Assembly (NCBI GenBank): GCA_018402345.1
Contig: JAGYIV010000007.1
Span: 62,001-126,000, forward strand
From: Terrimicrobiaceae bacterium
GTDB taxonomy: Bacteria; Verrucomicrobiota; Verrucomicrobiia; Chthoniobacterales; Terrimicrobiaceae
DNA: 64,000 nt
Direction of reading: 5' to 3'
The notes under the pieces are model-generated. The model searched no databases, had not been told where the DNA came from, and saw only the letters and a program-made list of their open reading frames with translations. Shown here in pieces: positions 18,138 through 30,000 of this stretch (position 1 is the first letter of the stretch; every line of letters begins with the position of its first letter). The position numbers and the translations under genes are program-made.

Positions 18138-20254
18138 ATCTTGTAGCCGACGCCATCAGTGTCCTTGGTTCCCGCCATGGAATCCTTCTCGATCCCGTGG
18201 CAGGAAACGCCCGGATCATTCGATTCGACATGTTTCACGAGGCGGCGGCCTTTGAAATCCGTGCGGGCTTGCGCATCGGCGACCAGGAGATCGTGTTTCC
18301 GCTCAGCCGCGACGGGGAGCGCTTCAACTTTCTCGATCAAAGACTCTCCCCGTGCACCAGTCGCTTCATCGGCATCCATGCCGACTCGGGGATCAAGGCC
18401 GTGCTTGAGTTTGCGACGCCCTTCCGCCCGAAGGATGCCGCGTTTTCCACGATACCCGTTGTGGCCGCGCGCCTCTCTGTATCGAAAATCTCGGGCAATT
18501 TCCGCTGGAGCCCGGTGAAGCTCGATCCGGAATTGGTGGAATTGTTTTTCGAGGTTTCCAGCCAAAAGATGAGGATCGAGCCTTCGGCTGCGGACGCACT
18601 TGATGTCTCGTTCAGCAGTCTCCCGCTCCGCAGTTCGCATGAGAATGCCTCGGACCCCGCCAGCTGCCTGCCCCAGCTGGACCGCATCGTCTCGCCGGGT
18701 GCCGCGTTGCACGGGAACCGCTTTTCGATCGAGGTGCCCGTGCGCGAGTTCGGGTCGCGCACGCTGGATGTTTTCTGGTGCGCCCACAGCGGGCCGGTGC
18801 TCGAGGTTTTGGGAACGAAACATCCGTTCCTGTATGCGAATCGATTCACTTCGCTCGAGGCCGTCTCCGATTGGGCGCGCTCGAATGGAACGGAGATTTT
18901 TACGAATGCCGAAACAGTCGATGCCGTCGTGGGAGCCAACACCCTCGGCCCCTCGATCAACAACCTCTTGGCGCAGACGCTTCATTCCTGGCTCATGAAC
19001 ACCTGGTGGGTGGACCGCGATGGAAGGGACTGGTTCAGCGTCTGGGAAGGCAGTTGTGGTTTCCACTCCACGGTGGATGTCGAGTTCACCCAATCGCCAT
19101 TTTACCTGGCCGTCTGGCCCGAGCTTTTGGGGATCGAGTTGGATTACTGGCCCGAGTTTTCCAAGCCCGGCACGCGAACCTTGGGTGAGCGCGGGGAGGG
19201 GACGGAATTTCTCTCCCACGACTGCGGCGCCATGGCCCAGGCTAACGGTCAAGACTACCCGCACGAGATGGAGGTCGAGGAGACGACCAACTACCTCATC
19301 ATGCTCTATGCGCACTGGAGGAGAACCGGCGACTTCTCGATCGCCCGCAAGTGGGCGCAGACGGTGGGGAACTATTTGCGCTTTCTTGAGCAGTGCGACA
19401 CCAAGGGCAAAGGCGTGCCCGATGTCGGCGTGGCGAATACCATCGATGACGGCGCTCCGGCCCTTCAATACGGACGCGAGCAGGTTTATCTCGCCGTGAA
19501 GACGCTGGCTGCCTTCCAGTGCGGTGCCGCGATCCTCGAGGAGCTTGGCGATGCCGCCACAGCGAGCCATTTCCGTAAAAAAGCCGAATTCATCCGTGGG
19601 CGCGTGGAATCCGAGGGCTGGAAGGACGACCACTACATTTGTCTGCTCAACACCGACGGCAGAGGGCTCAAAAACCCCTGGACCGGCAAGGATCTCGGCA
19701 TGGACATCGTTCCCGGCTGGGATGGGTCGCACATCTATACGGCAAACGGCCTCGCGCCGCTCGACATGGTGGGCTTTTCCACCGGCCTCGACGAGTCTCG
19801 GATCGCCATGGATCTGGCGAGTGCCGCGGAGGCATGCTTGTGTGAATATGGGTGCTCACACAGCGATTACGAGGCTTCCGAATACGCGCTCGGCGGCCTG
19901 CAGGACGGCTTGGCAGGCGTTTCTGCGAAGCCGGGCTGGATTTCCATGAATATGCTTCGCGACATCGCCGCCTTCTATCGGGGCCTTGATTTCCGACATC
20001 TCTCCGAACGCTACTGGAACTGGCAACTGACCACCAACGCGCAGGCGCCGGCCCTGTTTTTCGAAACTTTCGGCGGCAACAACCTCCACTTCTACCCACG
20101 CGGTGTGGCCGTGTGGGGATTCTTCGACGCAGTCGCCGGCCGCGTCATCGACCGCGTCGCCGGTGTGGACGTATCCTCACCGAAAATTCCCGGCATCAAA
20201 GCACCCTGCCTCATTGATGCGGACTGGATTTCCAATCAACCAACGACCCTATGA
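18134..20254 (+). CDS. Six-hairpin (alpha/alpha)6 glycosidase-like protein
   Basis: 706 residues with no signal peptide, so probably cytoplasmic. An N-terminal beta-sandwich (about residues 1-260) precedes an (alpha/alpha)6 barrel-like part with 'VWEGSCGFHSTVDVEFT', 'LDYWPEFSKPGTR', 'LSHDCGAMAQANGQ' (His362, Asp363), 'HEMEVEETTNYLIMLYAHW' and 'GVPDVGVANTIDDG'. This pattern is shared by six-hairpin glycosidases and the glutaminase-A/DUF4965 group; I cannot decide which subfamily or the bond it cuts. Acidic candidates are the Asp in the 'HDCG' motif and the Glu residues in 'EMEVEE'. It overlaps both neighbours by 4 bp. A cytoplasmic enzyme here would finish oligomers brought in by the symporter. 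Confidence 0.68.
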   Translation: MNLVADAISVLGSRHGILLDPVAGNARIIRFDMFHEAAAFEIRAGLRIGDQEIVFPLSRDGERFNFLDQRLSPCTSRFIGIHADSGIKAVLEFATPFRPKDAAFSTIPVVAARLSVSKISGNFRWSPVKLDPELVELFFEVSSQKMRIEPSAADALDVSFSSLPLRSSHENASDPASCLPQLDRIVSPGAALHGNRFSIEVPVREFGSRTLDVFWCAHSGPVLEVLGTKHPFLYANRFTSLEAVSDWARSNGTEIFTNAETVDAVVGANTLGPSINNLLAQTLHSWLMNTWWVDRDGRDWFSVWEGSCGFHSTVDVEFTQSPFYLAVWPELLGIELDYWPEFSKPGTRTLGERGEGTEFLSHDCGAMAQANGQDYPHEMEVEETTNYLIMLYAHWRRTGDFSIARKWAQTVGNYLRFLEQCDTKGKGVPDVGVANTIDDGAPALQYGREQVYLAVKTLAAFQCGAAILEELGDAATASHFRKKAEFIRGRVESEGWKDDHYICLLNTDGRGLKNPWTGKDLGMDIVPGWDGSHIYTANGLAPLDMVGFSTGLDESRIAMDLASAAEACLCEYGCSHSDYEASEYALGGLQDGLAGVSAKPGWISMNMLRDIAAFYRGLDFRHLSERYWNWQLTTNAQAPALFFETFGGNNLHFYPRGVAVWGFFDAVAGRVIDRVAGVDVSSPKIPGIKAPCLIDADWISNQPTTL

Positions 20255-23200
20255 AACCACGCACCCGCCTCGGGCTTTTTCTCGCCCTGATATTGCCAAC
20301 GATTGTTTATGCCGATCGCAGCCCGTCGGGGGTATCCGATCAGTTGGTTTTTGGAAACCCTGCCAGCGAGAGCGCGCATGGATTGAAGGTCGCATCCGGC
20401 GATTCTCAAGTCGTGCAGATCGATTCGAAGCTGGGCGTCCTCGAGCGCCGCTACACCGCCCGCGAACTCAAAGGGCGTGATGCCGCCCTCGAGTTCGACT
20501 TGAAGATTCCGCCCGCTGAGTTGCGCGCATCGAAGGCGCCATTGACCTTGGAATTTCGTGAAGTCCACAACCGTCAAACGGGCGTGTTCGGCTACCGAAT
20601 CCTTGTTTCGGGCAAGGAGGTCTATTTCCGCAACTACGAGGAGGCCGGCTCCGGGCCGAATCATTTTTTTGTCGAGGTGGATCGTGCGCTGGTTCCGGCG
20701 GATGGAACGATGCGCGTCCGCATCCAGAGCGAATCGAGCGTTCCGTTTTGCCTCGCGGAGGTGTGGGCCTATTCGGACTTCAAGGCGCTGGCGGCTTCGC
20801 AAGACATCGAACCGGGTAAAATGGGATTCATCCTCGGCCTTTCCGCGGAACTCGCCGGTGTGCCGGTCGATCTCAAGAAGAACCCCGACCAGAAAATGAA
20901 GGTCGTCGAGGCGCTCGAGCAAAAATACGGGGATTGCAATCCTACGAGTTGGGTTTGATGGGCAGCGTCGCCTACACCCTGCGTCCCCGCCCCGAGGGTC
21001 AAAAGTCGATCGACGACACGCTGGAAATCTCTGCGGCGACGGGGTTGCCTCTATCATTTGATGTTCAGCTCCTGGTGGGGTGGCGCGGCCACGGGCATGG
21101 ATGGACGCGGCGGGTATTTTTCCGATCTCGAATACGAAGGCATCAGCTACAACGCCGAAACCAAGACCTACAATCCCTCCTTCCCGAACCAATGGGGAAG
21201 CTCGCTCTGGCCGACACGAAACGACCCACATCTCAATAAAATCAACAACCTCCGCATCGAGCGTCTCACCCGCTATCTGGTGGACCGCCGCGCCACAGTC
21301 GAACTCGGCGGGGCGAAGCTGCCCACCGGCGTGATCTATGCCGAGATGGGCCCGGGCTATGGGCTCGAGGCCAACCAACAAACTCGCGATCTCGCCAAGA
21401 GGGATGGCGTCACACTTGATCCCGAGGATGGCATTTCGCGCGAAGAGGCCGAGTGGGCTTTGAAAAACTACGGCGCGTATTTTGCCCAGCAGGTGCCGGC
21501 TTACCGCGCCGGTCTCGGCCGCGGCACGATCAAGATCGACAACGGCAAGGTCGAATTTCCATCAGATCCTGTGTTCGACAACATCTACACCCACGGATTC
21601 TGGGGAATCGGCGGACCGCTCAACGATCCCAAATTCGCCTTCTGGCAGGCGAATCTCAACGAGGGCATGTGGAACAGCGGGGAACTCACCGAGGCCTATC
21701 CACAGGCTTGGTATGACTATGTCGTGGCCAACGGACGCATCGCGTGCGTGAACATCGAGCGGGTGATGATTCAGGATCTCCGCTACATGCCATTCGCCTA
21801 TGGCAACGGACTTCAATTCGTCTGCCTCTTCAACGCGAAGCCCGGCGATGAGGAGTTGCTCAAAAAAGACGATGGCATCGCCGACAAGCCGAACCCACCC
21901 ATTGACTATCCCCGCCGCGTGCTCGATGTGAATTTCGCACGCGACAAATCCCCATCGAAGTCTCCCGGCGTGATCAAGGCCCATGGCCTGTCGGATGCGA
22001 TCAAAGGGGGAAACATCCACGCGATCAAAAGCAATGAAGAGGGGGAAATCGTGTGTGAAATCAGTGATCCAGAAACGGCGTTTGAAAATGGCTTGGAGTT
22101 GAAAGTCTCCGGCGTGACCAGTCGTGTGCCACGCAAGGGGTCTTATATCAAGGTGCTGGCTGGTGAATCGCCGGATAAACTTGCGGAAGTAAAAAGCCTC
22201 CTCGGAACGGACTTTGTTGCCGGTGGCGGTTGGGGGAGCAAAAGCTTCGCCACAGTCGATCTTTCCAGCATCGCCAAAGGAAACAAGTCGGTGTTCGTGG
22301 CCGTCAAAATCGCCTCGGAAGGAATGCCCGCCGAGGTGACGGTCAGCCAGATTTCGGCCTACATCCCGTGGAACATCAAAGCGGGCCAAACGGACAACTG
22401 GGTTCCCACCCTCGGCGACAGCCGCCGTCGGAGCCTGTGGGTGCAGCAGCGCGCGCGTTTGGATCGCTTGATGCAGATGTTCGAGCAAGCCGGTGGTTCA
22501 GGGGAGGTCCTCGCCAAAGCCTCCGAGATGAAGACCTCGGGATTCTACACCCAGGCGCTGGAGTTTTTATTCCGCGAATACGCCCAGGTTTTTCCAGCAC
22601 GCTTTGCGGTAAAAGGCACCGGCAAGCTCTCCAACCAACCGGTTGAGGTTTCCGTGAAGACTCCCGAGTCAGTGGTGGTTGTGGATCTTTTGAAAGTCTC
22701 TCCCGAGGGGATCGATCTCGAACTCCGTGCCGAGACCGACACTCCTTGCTCAGTGGCTTTCAGCGGGCTTCCCGAGAATTCCACTTGGAAGCTTTCCCGC
22801 GTCTCCGGAGCGTTGTTCCATCTGCGTCCCGCCACCAAGGACGATCCCGAGGCCGTAGTCGCCACCGCTGACCGAGCGTCCTTCGATCTCACCATCGGCC
22901 AACCGCTGCTCCCTCCATTGCCAAAAACTCTGATCGCCCAGAGTAGCGGTGGTGGGTTTGCGATTCAGGATGTCGAACTCACCGACGGGGAAATGATCCG
23001 CCGCGTTCCATCAGTCAAAGACGCGCTTGTCACACGCAGAATGGTCGGGGAACCTCTCACCGACAACCGCTTCCGCGGCGGGTATGATGGCGATCGCCTC
23101 ACTGTCACGCTCAACGACGCCGGTGAGGTCGAGCGGATCGATGCCGAGCGCGGCAAGGACTCCGGCATGATCAAATCCTTCACGCCGCCATCGGCCTACC

Positions 23201-23892
23201 CCGAGCCATGCAACGGCATTATCGAATTGGAAAACGGCAACCGCTACGAACTCGGCTACAATCGTGGCATGACCGAGACCGATGTCGTCGGCCTCTCGGC
23301 GCTCAAATCGAGCAGCCTCGAAACAATCAAGCAGGCGTTCGCTCCCGGCCAGTGGGTTGAGATTTCCTACGCGCCCTACACCAGCCACAACCGTCCGCCG
23401 CGTGTTCTCAAAATCAGCCAACCCGTCGAGACGATTTTCAAGGAAGACTTCACCAAAGCCGACGACTCGTGGACCGAGCGAACGCTTGAAGTAGAAAACA
23501 TCCATGTCAAGGACCTGCGCGGTCTCAAGCTCTGGCCGCAAAAAGCCTGGACGCCAGGACATGTCGTTTACCGCATCGATTCTCCGCGCACCCTTGGCCA
23601 GACCTCGGTCGGCTTCACCGGGCGACTGATCCTCAATCCCGAAAACCGCATCACGCTCTTCGTGCGCACGGACGGCGGGGAGTGGAAAAAATGCGGCGAA
23701 TTCGTCACGGCGTCTTCGGGCTCGAACAATTTCGGCGCGCTCAAAATGGTCGATGTCACCCCTTGGGTGCGCGGGAAAAAGTCCTTCGACCTCAAAGTCG
23801 AAATGCTCACCACCAACAGCACCTGGTGCTCGATCGGTTCACTCGAAGTCCGGACCGAGGGAAATCAATCCTCAACAACCAACCAACAATGA
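20251..23892 (+). CDS. Large secreted protein P2, paralog of P1, with two frameshifts
   Basis: About 1,213 residues in three frames: 20251 to about 20930, about 20930 to 21049, then to 23892. Each shift is repaired by one added base. Signal peptide 'MKPRTRLGLFLALILPTIVY' is followed by the same jelly-roll motif as P1 ('REVHNRQTGVFGYRIL', 'EVYFRNYEEAGSGPNHFF'). The core has 'VIYAEMGPGYG' (Glu codon at 21343) and 'WNSGELTE' (Glu codon at 21682), 113 residues apart, matching the P1 pair. It is the most diverged paralog: the conserved 'REFAP' is 'AEMGP' here. The end has 'ITLFVRTDGGEWKKCGEF' like the P1 C-terminal sandwich. Function is unassigned. Confidence 0.78.
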
Positions 23893-25523
23893 AAAAAACG
23901 CTGCTCCTCGCATTCGCAACCACACTGGCCGTCCTACCGCTCCGTGCGGTCGAGATGTGCTGGGTTTTCGGAAACAACATGATCCTCCAAGCCGATCGCC
24001 CGGTTCCCATTTGGGGGCAAGGCAAGCCCGGCGAGGAAGTGGTTGTGGAATTTGCCGGCCAACAGAAGAAAACCAAGGTCGGCGAGGATGGCGAGTGGAA
24101 GGTGACGCTTGATCCCATGCCGATGAACGCCACCGGTCAACCGTTCACGGTTACCGCGGCCTCGGGCAACAAATCCTTCACCGATGTGCTCCTCGGCGAT
24201 GTGTGGTTGGCTTCTGGTCAGTCGAACATGGCGCAGCCCGGAGCGGAAAAATCCGAGGGCGGCGACGCATTGGCCTCCCAACCTCCCAACCCGCTCTTCC
24301 GCGTCTATCCAATCGCCTACAACGAGTGGGCGCCGGAGCCGAATACCAAGCAGTTTGCTTGGGATAAGAAGGTCTCCAACTGGTTCGAGTGGATTCCCGC
24401 GAGGCCCGGCACTTCCGGTGTGCCGTATTGGTTCGGCTCGATGCTCCAAAAAGAAACCGGCCGCCCGATCGGCGTGATCCTTTCCCCCGTGGGAGCCTCG
24501 AATGCCGAATGCTGGATTTCCATGAAAGATCTCGAGGCGGATGCCTACTTCAAGGATGTGGTGGAGAACTCGAAAAATCGTATCGCAAATGCTCCGGCCG
24601 AGCAGGAAAAATTCCAAGCGGAGGTCGATGCCTGGAAGAAACGCAAGGCGGATGCGGCAGCAGAAGGGAAACCTTTCACCGAACGCCAACCCCACAATTT
24701 GCGTGACGAGTTGGCTGTGCGTTGGTGGGTCGGTGCTCTCTACAATGCCCGCATCGCCCCGCTGCGCGATCTCGCGATCAAGGGTGTGATCTGGTATCAA
24801 GGCGAAAACAACGCCGGCAAGCGTGGCGTCAATGCCTACACCACCGAGTCCTACGATAGGCTCATGAAAAACATCATCGCCTCATGGCGGAAACAGTTCG
24901 AGCAACCCGACCTGCCGTTTCACACCGTTCAGTTGTCGATGTTCAGTTGGAACGATGGCAATGGACGCACACCACGCGATCCAAACAAGCCTGGTGGCTG
25001 GACGATTATTCGTGAAGCCCAGGAGAAAACGGCCAATGAAACTCCAAACTCCGAGATGGTTGTCTCGTGGGACATTGGTGAAAAGGCTGACATCCATCCA
25101 AAAAACAAACGCCCCGTCGGGGAGCGTCTGGCGAAGGTCGCCCTGCGCGACACCTACGGCAAAAAGGATGTGATCGCCGACAGCCCGTCCTACGCCTCGC
25201 ACAAGGTCGAGGGAGAAAAAATCCGCGTGTCATTCAAGAACACCCATGGCGGCTTGAAAACCAAGGGTGACAAAGTGCTGGGGTTTGCCATCGCCGGCGC
25301 TGACGACAAATTCGTATGGGCCGAGGCCGCAATCGACGGCAAGGACGAGGTGCTGGTCTGGAGCCCACAGGTCTCACAGCCGACAAATGTGCGTTTTGGC
25401 TACATCCAGTTCCAAGACTCCGACCTCTACAACTCCGCCGACTTCCCGCTCGTTCCTTTCCGCACCGACTCGTTGTCCATCGCGGACAAGAAAGGTGCCG
25501 AGCCAGCCAATCCCGAATCCTGA
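23889..25523 (+). CDS. Sialate O-acetylesterase-like SGNH esterase, secreted
   Basis: 544 residues from the ATG that overlaps the P2 stop. Signal peptide 'MKKTLLLAFATTLAVLPLRA'. 'WVFGNNMILQADRPVPIWG' opens the family's N-terminal sandwich. The SGNH-like catalytic region has 'DVWLASGQSNMAQPG' (Ser112 in GQSN), 'GVIWYQGENNAGKRG' and a closing Asp-His pair in 'KADIHPKNKRPVGERLA'. Members remove acetyl groups from sialic acid or other glycans. With sulfatases on either side it likely deacetylates the same polysaccharide. The usual motif order and length fit the family. Confidence 0.88.
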   Translation: MKKTLLLAFATTLAVLPLRAVEMCWVFGNNMILQADRPVPIWGQGKPGEEVVVEFAGQQKKTKVGEDGEWKVTLDPMPMNATGQPFTVTAASGNKSFTDVLLGDVWLASGQSNMAQPGAEKSEGGDALASQPPNPLFRVYPIAYNEWAPEPNTKQFAWDKKVSNWFEWIPARPGTSGVPYWFGSMLQKETGRPIGVILSPVGASNAECWISMKDLEADAYFKDVVENSKNRIANAPAEQEKFQAEVDAWKKRKADAAAEGKPFTERQPHNLRDELAVRWWVGALYNARIAPLRDLAIKGVIWYQGENNAGKRGVNAYTTESYDRLMKNIIASWRKQFEQPDLPFHTVQLSMFSWNDGNGRTPRDPNKPGGWTIIREAQEKTANETPNSEMVVSWDIGEKADIHPKNKRPVGERLAKVALRDTYGKKDVIADSPSYASHKVEGEKIRVSFKNTHGGLKTKGDKVLGFAIAGADDKFVWAEAAIDGKDEVLVWSPQVSQPTNVRFGYIQFQDSDLYNSADFPLVPFRTDSLSIADKKGAEPANPES

Positions 25524-25532
25524 ACCCGACTT

Positions 25533-27036
25533 ATGATTAAAAAGACCCACCTCCTTCTCGCCGCAGCCATCGCGCTGCCCCTTGCCACTCAAGCAGCCCC
25601 TGCCAAGGGCAAGCAGCCTGTCAAAAAACCCAACCTCGTCCTCATGCTCGCAGACGACCTCGGCTACGGGGATGTCGGCTGCTACGGAGCGACGCTGCTC
25701 AAGACGCCGAACATCGACAAACTCGCCACCGAGGGAGTGAAGTTCACCGACGCCCATTCGCCGGCCGCCGTCTGCCAACCCACGCGCTATGGCATTCTTG
25801 CCGGGCGCTACCACTGGCGTGCCAAGCGCACCGAGCCAGCCTTGTATTTCGCCGAGAACGAAATCCTCCTCCCGCAGGTCCTCAAGGACAACGGCTACAA
25901 CACCGCCGCGTTTGGAAAATGGCACCTCGGCTGGGGATCTGGTCAACCGAATGACGACGCGTTCTGGAACGGCGAAATCACTCCCGGCCCGCTGAACACC
26001 GGGTTCGACTACTACTTCGGCCTGCCCCACTCCCACTCGCAGCCGCCGTTCGTCTTCATCGAAAATACCCGCATCTACAAAGGCGATCCGGCCGACCCGC
26101 TGCGTCTCACGAAAGAGCAGCCCGCCCATTGGAAACACACCATGAACTCCGGCGGCAGCGCCGGGGCCAAGGCGGCCCACGAGGCCTGCGACATGGACCG
26201 GCCTCGATCTCATCCTCGCCGAGCGCGCGTCGGACTTCATCGCCAAGCAAACAGCGGAAAAGCCGTTCTTCATCTACCTGCCGTTCTACGCGCCGCATGT
26301 GCCGATCCTTCCCGCGAAGGAATTCCAAGGCAGCAGCGAGGCCGAAGCCCTCGGCGACTATGTCCAGCAACTCGACCACGCCGTCGGCATGGTCATGGAG
26401 GCCCTGAAAAAACACGGCTTCGATGAAAACACACTCGTCATCTTCACCAGCGACAATGGTGGCTGCCACATTGTCGAAACCATGGCGCTCGGACACAACA
26501 GCAGCGGCGAGTGGCTCGGCCTGAAAACTGACACTTGGGAAGGCGGACACAGAGTTCCCTTCATCGCCCGCTGGCCTGGAAAAATCCCCACCGACACCAC
26601 CTGTGACAAGCTGCTCTCGTTGACGGATCTCTTCCCGACTTTCGCTGCCGCCTCGGGCATCCTTCTGCCGAAAAACGCCGCGCCGGATGGATTGAACATG
26701 CTGCCCTTGCTCGAGCATCCGGTGGACACCCCTTCGATCCGCTCCGAGATGGTTTACTCTGGTCGCGGCCGCGCGCTGCGGAGCGGAGATTGGGTTTACA
26801 TGCCCTACAACGGCTCCGGCGGCTTGTTCGGCACCTTCTATTTCGAGAAATTCGGCTACTCGAACTCCGATCACGATGCCCAAGGCAAGTTGCTCGAGGC
26901 AGCTCAATCCGAACAGCTCTACAACCTGAAGGACGACCCTCGGCAATCCACCAATGTCGCGTCCAAGTATCCCGAGGTCACCCGCCAGATGGCTTCACGC
27001 CTTGCGGAAATCTCCCGCCAAAACAAATCCCGCTGA
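25533..27036 (+). CDS. Secreted sulfatase with one frameshift
   Basis: About 500 residues with one extra base near 26198-26204. Before it the frame gives a signal peptide ('MIKKTHLLLAAAIALPLATQ'), 'NLVLMLADDLGYGDVGCYG' and Cys81 in 'AVCQPTRYGILAGRY'. After 'EACDMDR' it runs into nonsense, while the next frame resumes with 'LDLILAERASDFIAKQ', 'FFIYLPFYAPHVPILP' and 'IFTSDNGGCHI' and ends 'EISRQNKSR'. It is closer to the sulfatase at 35087-36574 than to the one at 16512 (shared 'RYHWRAKRT' and 'QNNEILLP/ENEILLPQ' stretches). The gap to the P3 gene is 7 bp. Confidence 0.86.
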
Positions 27037-27043
27037 TCTTTCG

Positions 27044-30000
27044 ATGAACCCACTCCGCCTTCTTGCGGCGCTTGCTTGCGCCCTCATGCCCTCAACCCTT
27101 GCCGCTGTGCAAGTCGTCCCGATCGGCGATCCATCACTGCCGGTTCAAGCTAAAGGAGCGATTGCTCTCGAACGACTCGACACCGAAATGGGAACACTCA
27201 AAGGCTCCCACTCGGTGCGCACCGTTCCGCACAAGGGGGGTGAACTCACGTTCGAGGTTCCGTTCGATGCCGGAGCAAAGTCATTGATCCTCGAGATTCA
27301 GGAAATCCACAACCGCCGAGCGGCGGCCTATGGATACTCCGTGTTGATCAATGGCCGTGAGGTCTACTTCCGCACCTACCAGGAACTCGGCGCAGGTCCG
27401 AACCACTTCTTCGTCGAGGTGCCCGCAGACCTGCTCAAAAGCGGGTCGCCACTTCAGGTCACGCTACGACATGAGGGTGGGGGAGCCTTCAGCGTCGCCA
27501 AGCTCTGGGTGTGGGAGGACTTTTTCGAAACCACGGCAAAAGCCGAGCAGGTCTTCAAGCCCATGGGCCTCCTGCTTCCACCGAACGCCATCAAGATCGA
27601 TGGCAAACCGGCAAAACCGAAAACCGATGAGGAGTGGGCGGCATTGTTCGAGGAGCAAAAAAAACGCTTCTCGGGCCTGAAGGATTACTCGCCCGTCGGC
27701 ACGCTGGCCTTCGGCGGATCCTACGGCGGACGCGATCCGAAGGAGGGCAATAAATCGCTTCTCCAAGGCTTCCGTCTTTCGGCTCTCACTGGCATGCCGG
27801 GGGAGATGATGCTTAACGGCCTCGGCTGGTTCTCCGGCCCCACCGGCCCGGACGGCCTCGGCGGCTACTTCAGTGACATCCGCTATCAAAAAACCCAGTT
27901 CAACCGTGAAAAAGGAGCGTGGCAGGCCTCGTTCCCGAACATTTGGGGGAACACCCCCGCCTACACCCTGCGCGATCCGAACATGAATGCGTTTCTTGAA
28001 AAACGCTTCCAGCAAATGATGGCCGGCGCTCCGGAGGAACTGGCGCGGCTTCGTCTGGCGGGAACTCCGTCCCAACCGATCCTCATCCGAGAATTCGCTC
28101 CTGCCAGCGGCGAGATCACCGACGAGATCGTCAAAGCCGCTGCGAAGGACGGCGTGACACTCGACCCCACCGACGGCATGAGCCTCGAGGAGCGCATGTG
28201 GATGCATGTCGACACGCTTCGCACCTGGCAGGAATACGCAGACAGCCTCCGCAAAGCCATGGGACGCGACATCGCCGTGGTCGATCGCGGCAAGCTGGTG
28301 CTTCCCGACGAACAGAGCGTCGACAATTTTTACGCCCACCCGAATTTCATGACCGACGATCCCGCTGGCGACGAACGCTACGGCGGCGGCCAGCACGGCA
28401 TGGTGGATGGGCTTTGGAGCAGTGGCGAGATCGGTGCCACGAGTGGACACCAGGACATCGGAGCCAACACCAAGTTTCGCGATGTCGCGATGTATGACTA
28501 CCTCCCTGCCAATGGCAAATTCGCCGCCATCAATCTCGAGCGCACCATGCTCAAGGAGAACTTCGAGGTGCTCCGCCTCTACTACGAGCGCGGGTCGCAA
28601 TTCCTCTGCCTCTTCAATGCCGATGACGGTGACGAGACCTTCGTGCGGAGCGTGGATGGCATCGAGAACGATCCCGCATCGCCTCCGTCCCACGCCCAGC
28701 CGGTGGTAACGATGGAGAAAATCGATACGCCGAAATCCCAAGGGAAAACTCCCTTCCACCGCGAAGCCCTCTACCGCCTCACCAGCGCGGGGGATCCTTT
28801 CCCAAGCGGCCTCACGCTCGATCTCGACGGCCGCATCTCGCCAGGTGACGCCAATAAAATCGAGGTCTTCCTCGGTGATTCGCCGAAAAACATGAAGTTG
28901 GTCGCCACGCTGACCGATAAGGAACTCCCCGATCCCGACCACTGGACTCCACAAATGACCAGCCAGTTTTCCATGGAACTCGGCGACAGCATGGTCGGAA
29001 AAAGCGAGGCCTACCTGAAATTCGTGCTCCATGCCGAAGGAGCGGAGGACGCTGCGTTCCTCATTTCCCAAAATGTGAAAACCCGCTGGCCAAAGCAGAG
29101 CGGCTATCTTGGCAAAACCAACCTCACCCGCAAAGACACCCGCACCCTCCAGCTTTGGCTGCAGGAACGCAGTGTCTGCGAGCGACTCCTCCGCTACTAC
29201 CGCGAAGCCGGTGGCGAGGATGCGGCTTGGAAAGAAGCGAAGGCGCTTTACGACGAAGGCCGCTACGCCAGCGCACGCCGACTTCTCGGGCCGGCGATGT
29301 CGGAGATTCTTCCCGCCCGCTACTTGGTTCGAGGACATGGAAAACTCGGCAGGTATCCTGTCGAGGTGCTTCTCCCCAGCGAGGACGAATCTGTTTTTGT
29401 GACTCTGGAGAAAATCGCTCCCGACGGCGCGGCGTTCTCTCTCCGCTCCGACAGCGATTCCGCCAAGGTTGATCTCGTCTTTGACACCCTCGACTCGAAA
29501 AAATCCTGGCGACTCGAGTCTGGAACGCCCGGAGCATACCGTTTGGTGGAGGGTCAGGATGCCGACAACCGCGTGGCCGTGAAGGACGGCAAGGTGAGCG
29601 TCACACTCGACCACATCAACCCGCTTCCCGCGAAACCCAAGTTGCCATCCAAGCTGGTGGCCCGTTTCCTGTCGCAGCGGGGCGATAAAATCACGGTCGA
29701 TCTCCAAGACCTCGAACTCATGGATTACGGCAGCAACATGACCCTGCCTGTTGTGAAGGGGGCTCCCCACACTCGCGAAGCCGATGGCATGGAAAATACC
29801 GAGCTTGCTGCGGCGAAATCCCCGAAGCCGCACGATGAAGTCACGCTCGATATCAACGACCAGGGAGAAGTCACCGCGATTCATTCCCGCTACGGCTACG
29901 ACAAGGGACGGCTCAAAATGTTCCATCCACCTGTCGTGATCGGCGGGGCCTCGAATGGCGCGATCGAGTTGGAGAGCGGCAAGAAATACGAACTCGTCTT